Shown here: positions 50,455-57,296 of the stretch, piece by piece | Position numbering within the stretch: the stretch's first letter is position 1 | How the letters are laid out: each line of letters begins with the position of its first letter | Origin: Bacteroidota bacterium | GTDB taxonomy: Bacteria; Bacteroidota; Bacteroidia; B-17B0; Aurantibacillaceae | Direction: 5' to 3' | Assembly (NCBI GenBank): GCA_016194985.1 | Contig: JACQAK010000144.1 | Span: forward strand, 1 to 57,296 | Length of the DNA: 57,296 nucleotides | Position numbers and translations under genes: made by a program | Notes under the pieces: generated by a model | Databases searched by the model: none | What the model was told of the DNA's origin: nothing | What the model saw: only the letters and a program-made list of their open reading frames with translations

Positions 50455-51456
50455 TCATTTAATGATAACAATTTTATCAGTTTTAATAGACTTTCCTTCT
50501 ACTAAGATATGATAAAAATAGATGCCGTTCTGCAATGTCTGCTCATTCATTTGCAAAGCTCCCTTAGCTGATGGGAGTTTATAAACAGTCAATAATTTTC
50601 CCGTTACATCATATAGGTTCATGGTTGCTTCATTCATGTTTCCTAAATCATATTCCAGTGTCATTACTCCTTTGTTAGGATTTGGATATATATTGCATTT
50701 CAATTTATTTTCATGCGACTTAATATTCGTTACATAATCTAAGCTATCATATAAACTTACGCTATCAATGTAATAATACGCGCTCCCGTCATCAAAGGGG
50801 ATTGGATTAGTAGTGCCAACATATGTCGTATCACTATTTATATTTGAATTAAAATTACCAATCGTTATATACTCCTCTCCGCCCTGCGCTGTAAAATATC
50901 CATCTATTTTCGTCCAACTAATTGTATCGGTTAAATATCCTGACTGGTTTTCTACTTGTGGATTAGCTGCTATCCATGTATTACTGGAAGCCACAGACGG
51001 TTGACTAACAGAAAAATATACTCCTACTTTTTTTATTGCATATTCTATTCTGTCTGCTCGTGAGATATAAAAACTAGTATAATAAGATTTACCTGAAATT
51101 AAAGGGGTACTTAAATGCTGGTATATATATTCTTTTACTTCGAGTGTTTTATAAAAACAAACTATTCCTACATAAGAATTACCATTTATTGGATAAGCAA
51201 TTCCATTACGATTTGAGGGGACTCCAAAATGATTGCTGAACGTACAAGATGAAACATATACATCAGGTGATTGAATTTGTTGCCAATTAAACATGGATGA
51301 AAAATTCGTCACGCAATGAGAAGTCCCCGCATCCTCGGTATAACTTTCAAAACTGCCATTTCGGATTAAATTCTGAGCTATATTACTTTTAAATAAAACC
51401 ATACCAACTAATACAAGTAGTTGGTATGGTTTTAAATATTTATTTAATAATAACAA
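50455..51456 (-). CDS. T9SS cargo paralog, copy 3 of 3
   Basis: A 333-residue secreted protein: N-terminal signal peptide, a galactose-binding-like beta-sandwich (about 30-240, QNLIRNGSFESYTEDAGTSHCVTNFSSMFNWQ..., SYYTSFYISRADR, YFTAQGGEEYITIGNFNSN) and a C-terminal type A sorting domain (about 255-333, NPNKGVMTLEYDLGNM...). The best start is TTG at 51456, inside the end of copy 2; the only ATG nearby (51402) would cut the signal peptide. Ligand unknown. Confidence 0.8.
   Translation of the reverse strand: MLLLNKYLKPYQLLVLVGMVLFKSNIAQNLIRNGSFESYTEDAGTSHCVTNFSSMFNWQQIQSPDVYVSSCTFSNHFGVPSNRNGIAYPINGNSYVGIVCFYKTLEVKEYIYQHLSTPLISGKSYYTSFYISRADRIEYAIKKVGVYFSVSQPSVASSNTWIAANPQVENQSGYLTDTISWTKIDGYFTAQGGEEYITIGNFNSNINSDTTYVGTTNPIPFDDGSAYYYIDSVSLYDSLDYVTNIKSHENKLKCNIYPNPNKGVMTLEYDLGNMNEATMNLYDVTGKLLTVYKLPSAKGALQMNEQTLQNGIYFYHILVEGKSIKTDKIVIIK
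51395..51433. other. Junction hairpin between T9SS paralog copies 2 and 3 (16-bp stem)
   Basis: Perfect inverted repeat AAAACCATACCAACTA / TAGTTGGTATGGTTTT (51395-51410 and 51418-51433), 7-nt loop. It lies within the signal-peptide codons of copy 3, 6 nt after the stop codon of copy 2 (minus strand). It could be a terminator, an attenuator or a processing site. Confidence 0.85.
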
Positions 51457-52438
51457 TTTTATCAGTTTTAATAGATTTTCCTTCTACTAAGATATGATAA
51501 AAATAAATGCCATTCTCTAATGTTTGCTCATTCATTTGCAACATTCCCTTGTTAGATTGAAGCTTATAAGTACTCATTAATTTACCAGTTACATCATATA
51601 AATTCATGGTTGCTTCATTCGTGTTTCCTAAATCATATTCCAGTGTCATGACTCCTTTGTTAGGATTAGGATATAGACTGCATTTCAATTTATTTTCATG
51701 CGACTTAATATTAGTTACATAATCTAAACTATCATATAAACTTACACTGTCTATGTAGTAGTATGACATTCCTGAATCAAATGGGATTGGATTGGTTGTC
51801 CCAGAGTTTAAGGTATCTGTATCAGCATTTGAATTAAAATTGCCAATAGTTATATATTCCTCTCCCCCCTGTGCAGTAAAATAACCTTCTATTTTTGTCC
51901 ATCCAACAGTATCTGTTAAATAGCCTGATTGACTTTCTACCTGAGGGATTGCGGAAACATAAGCATTCGCTACTGCTGTAGGTTGTGCTACTGATAGATA
52001 TAGGCCTATGTTTTTTATGGCATATTTAGATCTATCCGCTTTAGATATATAAAAACTAGTATAATAAGATTTACCTGAAATTAAGGGGGAGCTTAAATGT
52101 TGAAAAATATATTCTTTGGTTTCATAAGGAAGATTGAGTACTCCTATTCCTACATACGCGTTACCATGTTTAGGATAAGAAACTCCCAAGTTGTTATTTG
52201 GAACTCCAAAATGATTGCTGAACGTGCAGGAAGAAACAAATACATCGGGGGATTGTATTTGTTCCCAATTAAACATTAACGAAAAATTCGTCACGCAATG
52301 AGAAGTCCCCGCATCCTCGGTATAACTTTCAAAACTGCCATTTCGGATTAAATTCTGAGCTATGTTACTTTTAAATAAAACCATACAAACTACTATAAGC
52401 AGTTTGTATGAGTTAAAATATTTATTTAATAACAACAA
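51440..52438 (-). CDS. T9SS cargo paralog, copy 2 of 3
   Basis: A 332-residue paralog with the same plan as copies 1 and 3. The 5-prime third is almost identical at the DNA level to copy 3 (51299-51404 against 52281-52386, offset 982 bp), so this pair is the youngest. Start TTG at 52438 or at the next codon, also TTG (52435), inside the end of copy 1 (17-nt overlap); the sole internal ATG (VCMVLF) would leave too short a signal peptide. Sorting domain at about 255-332. Confidence 0.8.
   Translation of the reverse strand: MLLLNKYFNSYKLLIVVCMVLFKSNIAQNLIRNGSFESYTEDAGTSHCVTNFSLMFNWEQIQSPDVFVSSCTFSNHFGVPNNNLGVSYPKHGNAYVGIGVLNLPYETKEYIFQHLSSPLISGKSYYTSFYISKADRSKYAIKNIGLYLSVAQPTAVANAYVSAIPQVESQSGYLTDTVGWTKIEGYFTAQGGEEYITIGNFNSNADTDTLNSGTTNPIPFDSGMSYYYIDSVSLYDSLDYVTNIKSHENKLKCSLYPNPNKGVMTLEYDLGNTNEATMNLYDVTGKLMSTYKLQSNKGMLQMNEQTLENGIYFYHILVEGKSIKTDKIVIIK
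52382..52410. other. Junction hairpin between T9SS paralog copies 1 and 2
   Basis: Inverted repeat CATACAAACT / AGTTTGTATG (52382-52391 and 52401-52410), 9-nt loop, at the same relative place as the hairpin at 51395-51433. One base pair is changed on both sides relative to that hairpin (C:G there, A:T here). Confidence 0.75.
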
Positions 52439-53444
52439 TTTTATCAGTTTTAATAGATTTTCCTTCTACTAAGATATGATAAAAATAAATACCGTTCTGT
52501 AATATTTGCTCATTCATTTGCAACATTCCCTTGTTAGATGGAAGCTTATAAGTATTCATTAATTTACCAGTAACATCGTACAAATTCATAGTGGCTTCGC
52601 TTACATCACCCAAATCATATTCCAGTGTCATTACTCCTTTGTTTGGATTTGGATATAGGTTCCATTTCAATTTATTTTCATACGATTTAATATTAGTTAC
52701 ATAGTCTAAGCTGTCATATAGACTTACGCTGTCTAAATAATAGTAAGCAGTTCCAGTATCAAAAGGAATAGGATTTGTTGTGCCAGAATTTAATGTGTCA
52801 GTATTTGCATTGCTATTAAAATTACCAATGGTAATATATTGTTCCCCTCCTTGTGCGGTAAAGTAACCTTCAATTTTGACCCAATTAACTGTGTCGGTTA
52901 AAAAACCATTTTGATTTTCAACTTGTGGTATTGCTTGAATATATGGATTGGAAACTACAGTTGGCTGATTAATCGAAAAATAAGCACCCACATTTTTTAT
53001 GGAATAAGAAGCTTTATCAGCTTTTGAAATGAAAAAACTTGTAAAATAAGTTTTACCTCCAATAAGAGGATTGATTAAGTGTTGATAGATATATTCTTTT
53101 GTTTCATTTGGTAAATTTATGAGCCCTAATCCAACATAAGCAATTCCATTTTTTGGGTTTGAATTTCCAAATGTATTACTTGGAACTCCATAATGATTTG
53201 AAAATGTACATGGTTTTACAAAAACATCAGGAGAAAATATCTGTTGCCAATTAAACATGGATGAAAAATTAGTTACACAATGAGAAGTCCCTGCATCCTC
53301 CGTATAATTTTCAAAACTTCCATTAACAATTAAATTTTGAGCAATATTGTTTTTTAATAAAAGCAGTAGGGCTAATAGCTCTACTGCTTTTAAAGCTTTA
53401 TTATTTGATGACAATAATTTTATCAGTTTTAGAAACATTTCCAT
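52422..53444 (-). CDS. T9SS cargo paralog, copy 1 of 3
   Basis: A 340-residue paralog, more diverged than copies 2 and 3 (QNLIVNGSFENYTEDAGTSHCVTNFSSMFNWQQIFSPDVFVKPCTFSNHYG). Signal peptide, beta-sandwich domain, and sorting domain with NPNKGVMTLEYDLGDVSE. The ATG at 53444 lies 44 nt inside the adhesin gene. By homology with the other copies the start may instead be TTG at 53414. The four genes 57296-50455 are one minus-strand unit with overlapping ends. Confidence 0.8.
   Translation of the reverse strand: MEMFLKLIKLLSSNNKALKAVELLALLLLLKNNIAQNLIVNGSFENYTEDAGTSHCVTNFSSMFNWQQIFSPDVFVKPCTFSNHYGVPSNTFGNSNPKNGIAYVGLGLINLPNETKEYIYQHLINPLIGGKTYFTSFFISKADKASYSIKNVGAYFSINQPTVVSNPYIQAIPQVENQNGFLTDTVNWVKIEGYFTAQGGEQYITIGNFNSNANTDTLNSGTTNPIPFDTGTAYYYLDSVSLYDSLDYVTNIKSYENKLKWNLYPNPNKGVMTLEYDLGDVSEATMNLYDVTGKLMNTYKLPSNKGMLQMNEQILQNGIYFYHILVEGKSIKTDKIVVIK
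53359..53391. other. Junction hairpin between adhesin and T9SS paralog copy 1
   Basis: Inverted repeat AAAAGCAGTAG / CTACTGCTTTT (53359-53369 and 53381-53391) with an 11-nt loop, again inside the signal-peptide codons of the next protein and 9 nt after the upstream stop. The sequence is unrelated to the other two junction hairpins, but the position is the same. Confidence 0.75.
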
Positions 53445-56400
53445 TCAATATAATACTGTAATAATAAACGCCGTTGGTTAGATGTTGTTGATTAATTTCT
53501 AATTTACCAATAGAACTTTGTAAACTATAAACATTGACCAATTTACCGTTTATATCAAAGATACGCATTTCTCCTTTCGGTTCTGCACCTAAATCATATT
53601 CCAGTGTCATGACTCCTTTATTAGGATTAGGAAATAAACGAACATTTACAGTCGTATTATTGTTAACTGTTTTAGTAGTGGCTGCTTTCCGTTGATTATA
53701 CTCCGGATTACAATTTTCTTCAAACTCCACAATCCTGTTGCTTACATTATTTACCAATACCCTTGCCTGTGTAATCACATTGCCGTATTTATCCAAACAG
53801 CTATTCGCAATAGTCATTAAATCTGCTAATTCAGTACCATCAAATACAGGATTTTTTGCTATCGGCATCACCTGCGTGGTATCGTATTGAGGCTGATAGC
53901 TTAAATATTTCAATAGCAATTCGTTCACTCGTTTTTGATATACTTCAATAGTGTTATTAGCCGTTAAACCACTATTGATACTTTGAGCTGTTTGATAATC
54001 CTGACCGGCTATCGCTTCATTGATAGTAACTATTGCCTGATAATTGCTATTTTGATTGGCATTATAAAACTCATTTAAGGCATTGGTTGTATCAATGCTT
54101 TGTTTACTGAGTAATTCATATACCAGCTGTTTATTACGGTATTGGGTCTCGTTTTGGTATAACTCATAAAATGTGGTATCGGATGCTAAAGCTTCGTATA
54201 AGGTAGCATTAGTACCGTCATGTTCCTGTGCTGTCCTCATGGTCATAGCTTCATTATTATCTCCTCCCATCATTCTTAAGGACAAACAACTTTCTCCTGA
54301 AAGACCTGTCTGTACATCTATTCCTAAATTTAGCCCTGTATTATAAGGGAATCCATTACTTGAATAATTCTGTGTAGGTTGATAAGGACTGCCCGATTTG
54401 ACATAAAATCTGGAATTTGTATTGGCCGTGCTGGAACTTTCTGTATAAGTTTCCGCATATTGTACGGATCCTCCTGTAAACCCACTCCACTCATTATCAT
54501 GAGTTGTATTAGTCGTACGTCCCTGATCTCCAATTTGCCCATTCACACTTAATACAAAGCCCTGATAGGTGCCGTTCATAACGTTTTTAACTACTTTGTT
54601 AAGGCTGGTGCCTGTAAACTGCAAACAGCGCCCCATGTTGCTCATGGTATTGCAATTAACCTGTCCGGCTGTTCCACTGCTTGTATTAAACCAAATACCC
54701 TTTACGGCAGTATAATAACTTGAGTTGATAGTGCCATTACTGGTTATGTTGGGGTTATTAGCCACTACTGCATCTGTGCAGCTTTGCACATAAATACCGG
54801 TGCGAGCATAATTATTAATTTGTGATGATGTAACACCCGGTACTCCTATCATTTTAGCAGCCGATAAATTAATGGTTGGATTACTGTTTATTTGCAAACC
54901 ACCTTTTACATTATAGGCTTTAATACCATTATACACATTTTGTATGGTATTGTTTTTTACGGTTAACAATCCTGTTCCCAAATTGGTAGTACTTGTTGGT
55001 TGGTCTACCTGTATGGCCTGTCGGCAATAACCGTTTGTGGCAGGAGCCTCAATTAAATTATCTTCTATTTTTATAAAAGTGGCATAACCATAGCTCGTAT
55101 TAATGTTATGAGATGTGTATATCCCTGTAGCCTGATTAAGTATATAGTTGTTTTTAACCGTGGCATTAGATGCAATGTCTTTTATATAAACAGCACTTTG
55201 AGCTTTGTAATAGCTATATAACGAAGACGGTGTTACGGTAGGAGGAACATCTGTTTCGGCGGCTGTAAATACATTACCTTTTACATAAGGCTCCTGATAG
55301 CTGGTAATAGCAATGCCCTTACCACAGTTCTCAAACTTATTACCTCCCGGAAACGGATTACCACCTGTAGGTGTAGAGGCACTTACTTTTCCCACACGTG
55401 TGTAGTATACCTGATTGGTAGCAGTTATAATGGCGCTAAACGCAACGCCTATTTCGTCAGGTCCGGCTGGAGGTGGTGGCGGTGGAAAACCAATAAGCGC
55501 TACCTGTTTGGCACTACCTGTAATATTAATAAAATGGTTATTAAAGGCTTTAGGAGAAGCATTTTCGGCATACACACCAAAGTCAAGGTTCTCAAAACGG
55601 TTAGTACCACCTGTGCCTGTACTATCGCCTATAATTACCGGAATTTCTTCAAGGTTATATAAATAAATCCCTACAGCACCTCTTGGAAAATTAGTGTATG
55701 TGATGCTTGTATTATTAATGTTGTTATAAGCATACGCATATACCGTGCTTGTTTTTAAGGTTAGTTGTGGTGAGGTTGAACTCGGCTGGCTTGTAATGGT
55801 AGTGCCTGTCACCGATAATCCTTCTCTTCCATTGGAACTATTAGCCCTTGCGTAATTTCTTAAATGGATAGAAATGTAGTTATTATTTAAAACCGAATTG
55901 GTCACATTAATAAAGTTTGCAGATCCTGTAGAGGAACCATTCGCTCCGGCATGAGTAATTCCCATATACATGTCTTCGATGCGTGAATTGGTTACATTCA
56001 CAATGCCCGGTACGCCAACACCATCATTAATAAAAATACCTCCCCATAAATCGGTGCAGGAATAAATGGTACAATTACTGAAAGTAACGGTTACCCCAGT
56101 ATTGATATTGATAGAAGCGGTGGGTGCCATTCTTAAAATGTAATTAGTCATGCTGCTGTTAGCTGTAAATGTGATACTACCCAATACATCAACCACAGCT
56201 CCTGAACCATTAGAGTTGTTGGAATAGTTGGTTGTTGTTGTGGCACTTCCTATAGAAAAACTGGCCGACTGGCAGCAGTATTGGCCTTTTACATCAACCT
56301 GAACAGTTCTTGTTGTTGTACATCCGCTTCCCGTTCCGGTTACGGTATAAACGGTAGTGATGGTTGGTGATACAGATATGGAGGCGGTTGTTGGGCCTGT

Positions 56401-57296
56401 ATTCCAACTATAGGTTGTAGCCCCACTGGCAGTTAAGGTTACGCTTTGGCTATAGCAAATAGCTGTAGAGGCAGTGACACTTAATGGTGGACTTACAATA
56501 GCAGTAACGATTTTAGTATTACTGCATCCCGTCACAGTACTTGTACCTGTAACAGTGTACGTAGTCGTAATAGTTGGGGTTACTGTCGTAACTGATGTTG
56601 TAGGGCCTGTACTCCACGTATAAGTATTAGCACCACCCGCGGTAAGCATTACGGTCTGAGACGGGCATACTGCCGTTGGACTGGCTACTGCCGTTACTGT
56701 AGGAGAAGCTATAACCGTTACACTAACAGTTTTTGTATTACTGCAACCATTTGTAGTGCCTGTTACGGCATAAACAGTAGTGGACGAAGGAGATACTGAA
56801 ATAGTACTGGTTGTAGAGCCTGTATTCCAACTATAAGTTGTTGCTCCGCTGGCGGTTAATACGGTAGATGTTCCTGAACAAATAGTGGCATTACTTACTG
56901 CTACAGTTGGCGTTGCATTTACTGTAACACTCACAGTTTTCGTATTACTGCAGCCATTGGTAATCCCCGTTACAGTATAAACAGTAGTTGATGTTGGTGA
57001 TACTGAAACAGTATTGGTTGTGACTCCCGTACTCCAACTATAGGTTGTTGCTCCGCTGGCGGTTAATACGGTGGATGTTCCTGAACAAATAGTGGCATTA
57101 TTGACGGCTACAGTTGGCGTTGCATTTACTGTAACACTCACAGTTTTCGTATTACTACAGCCATTGGTAATCCCCGTTACAGTATAAACAGTAGTTGATG
57201 TTGGTGATACTGAAACAGTATTGGTTGTGGCTCCCGTACTCCAACTATAGGTTGTTGCTCCGCTGGCGGTTAATACGGTGGATGTTCCTGAACAAA
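53401..57296 (-). CDS. Giant T9SS adhesin, Ig-like repeats and beta-helix (5-prime end cut by window)
   Basis: An open frame runs through the right window edge, so at least 1298 codons are present and the true start is outside. From N- to C-terminus: Ig/PKD-like repeats of about 69 residues, each with paired cysteines (ICSGTSTVLTASGATTYSW... and NGCSNTKTVSVTV), then a right-handed beta-helix region rich in VTNS.., N and T, then a helical stretch and a type A sorting domain (VRLFPNPNKGVMTLEYDLG...KTDKIIVIK). Probably a surface adhesin or sugar-binding protein. The apparent ATG at 57141 is internal. Confidence 0.85.
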   Translation of the reverse strand, partial: CSGTSTVLTASGATTYSWSTGATTNTVSVSPTSTTVYTVTGITNGCSNTKTVSVTVNATPTVAVNNATICSGTSTVLTASGATTYSWSTGVTTNTVSVSPTSTTVYTVTGITNGCSNTKTVSVTVNATPTVAVSNATICSGTSTVLTASGATTYSWNTGSTTSTISVSPSSTTVYAVTGTTNGCSNTKTVSVTVIASPTVTAVASPTAVCPSQTVMLTAGGANTYTWSTGPTTSVTTVTPTITTTYTVTGTSTVTGCSNTKIVTAIVSPPLSVTASTAICYSQSVTLTASGATTYSWNTGPTTASISVSPTITTVYTVTGTGSGCTTTRTVQVDVKGQYCCQSASFSIGSATTTTNYSNNSNGSGAVVDVLGSITFTANSSMTNYILRMAPTASININTGVTVTFSNCTIYSCTDLWGGIFINDGVGVPGIVNVTNSRIEDMYMGITHAGANGSSTGSANFINVTNSVLNNNYISIHLRNYARANSSNGREGLSVTGTTITSQPSSTSPQLTLKTSTVYAYAYNNINNTSITYTNFPRGAVGIYLYNLEEIPVIIGDSTGTGGTNRFENLDFGVYAENASPKAFNNHFINITGSAKQVALIGFPPPPPPAGPDEIGVAFSAIITATNQVYYTRVGKVSASTPTGGNPFPGGNKFENCGKGIAITSYQEPYVKGNVFTAAETDVPPTVTPSSLYSYYKAQSAVYIKDIASNATVKNNYILNQATGIYTSHNINTSYGYATFIKIEDNLIEAPATNGYCRQAIQVDQPTSTTNLGTGLLTVKNNTIQNVYNGIKAYNVKGGLQINSNPTINLSAAKMIGVPGVTSSQINNYARTGIYVQSCTDAVVANNPNITSNGTINSSYYTAVKGIWFNTSSGTAGQVNCNTMSNMGRCLQFTGTSLNKVVKNVMNGTYQGFVLSVNGQIGDQGRTTNTTHDNEWSGFTGGSVQYAETYTESSSTANTNSRFYVKSGSPYQPTQNYSSNGFPYNTGLNLGIDVQTGLSGESCLSLRMMGGDNNEAMTMRTAQEHDGTNATLYEALASDTTFYELYQNETQYRNKQLVYELLSKQSIDTTNALNEFYNANQNSNYQAIVTINEAIAGQDYQTAQSINSGLTANNTIEVYQKRVNELLLKYLSYQPQYDTTQVMPIAKNPVFDGTELADLMTIANSCLDKYGNVITQARVLVNNVSNRIVEFEENCNPEYNQRKAATTKTVNNNTTVNVRLFPNPNKGVMTLEYDLGAEPKGEMRIFDINGKLVNVYSLQSSIGKLEINQQHLTNGVYYYSIILNGNVSKTDKIIVIK
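56697..57296 (-). repeat. 207-bp tandem repeats in the adhesin (69-residue Ig-like units)
   Basis: The unit starting at 56904 and the one starting at 57111 differ at only 2 of 186 compared positions. The unit at about 56697 is clearly related but more diverged. The array continues past the window edge. Confidence 0.9.

Noticed and set aside
55415-55666. Plus-strand frame of 83 codons inside the adhesin
   Set aside because: Antisense shadow of the adhesin's beta-helix region, with low-complexity composition (GGGGG) and no start context.
57141-57141. ATG at 57141 as the start of the adhesin
   Set aside because: The frame stays open and repetitive to the window edge, so this methionine is internal to a repeat.
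56697-57296. CRISPR-like repeat array
   Set aside because: The 207-bp repeats lie in an open frame and encode Ig-like units; no short repeat-spacer pattern and no cas genes.

Overview
The window is a stretch of Bacteroidota chromosome. The evidence is A+T-rich DNA, TAnnTTTG-type -7 promoter boxes, secreted proteins ending in type IX secretion (T9SS) sorting domains, a Bacteroidota-type three-gene succinate dehydrogenase (sdhC-sdhA-sdhB), SpoIIE/7TM-DISM signalling and DUF4286/DUF4139 genes. The exact order or family cannot be fixed from this sequence. No rRNA, CRISPR array, prophage or transposase gene was seen. There is one tRNA, tRNA-Cys(GCA).

1-12.3 kb is a run of small stress and detoxification units, each built from a regulator and one or two small enzymes or binding proteins. 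These are: AhpD-like, DUF1348 and AraC genes; Crp/Fnr and a RibD-like reductase; HxlR facing Old Yellow Enzyme plus DinB; ICMT-like; ArsR, SRPBCC, DoxX and DUF4256; and GlxA-type AraC facing DinB, DUF2798 and SRPBCC. 13.1-14.3 kb is a HipA-like kinase overlapping DUF3037. 14.3-19 kb is a minus-strand operon in which a methionine-type aminotransferase and an omega-amidase-like nitrilase bracket four tandem paralogous secreted proteins of unknown function. tRNA-Cys and a 3-methyladenine DNA glycosylase follow.

20-22 kb is an arsenic island (arsR, DUF6428, thioredoxin-type arsC, aquaglyceroporin-like channel) with two matching palindromic operators. 22-31 kb holds an LTA-synthase-like hydrolase, a 135-bp MITE-like repeat, a second ArsR gene with two Cys-motif micro-genes and a duplicated operator, LtrA, a universal stress protein, an esterase lipoprotein, a second ArsR-SRPBCC module and AlkB. 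31-35 kb is the sdh operon, interrupted between sdhA and sdhB by a decayed four-helix-bundle (S23/IVP family) gene flanked by inverted repeats.

35-50 kb is mostly housekeeping and envelope: holB, a SpoIIE-type phosphatase, nadD, an Omp28-like T9SS protein, an HldD-like epimerase, a MacB-like permease, a Tet-type MFS pump, a lipoprotein, a TPR protein, DUF4139, DUF4286 and a small secreted protein. 50.4-57.3 kb is a minus-strand array: a giant Ig-like/beta-helix adhesin, cut by the window edge, followed by three tandem paralogous T9SS cargo proteins.

The least explained structure is in this last array. At each of the three gene junctions the reading frame of the next protein begins inside, or very close to, the codons for the upstream sorting-domain end. 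An inverted repeat covers the codons of the next signal peptide, and one arm pair shows a compensatory change. Other signals worth following are twin 16-bp operators shared by two distant ArsR-SRPBCC modules, the micro-genes next to the second ArsR, the four-paralog insertion in the aminotransferase/omega-amidase operon, and several short structured repeats.
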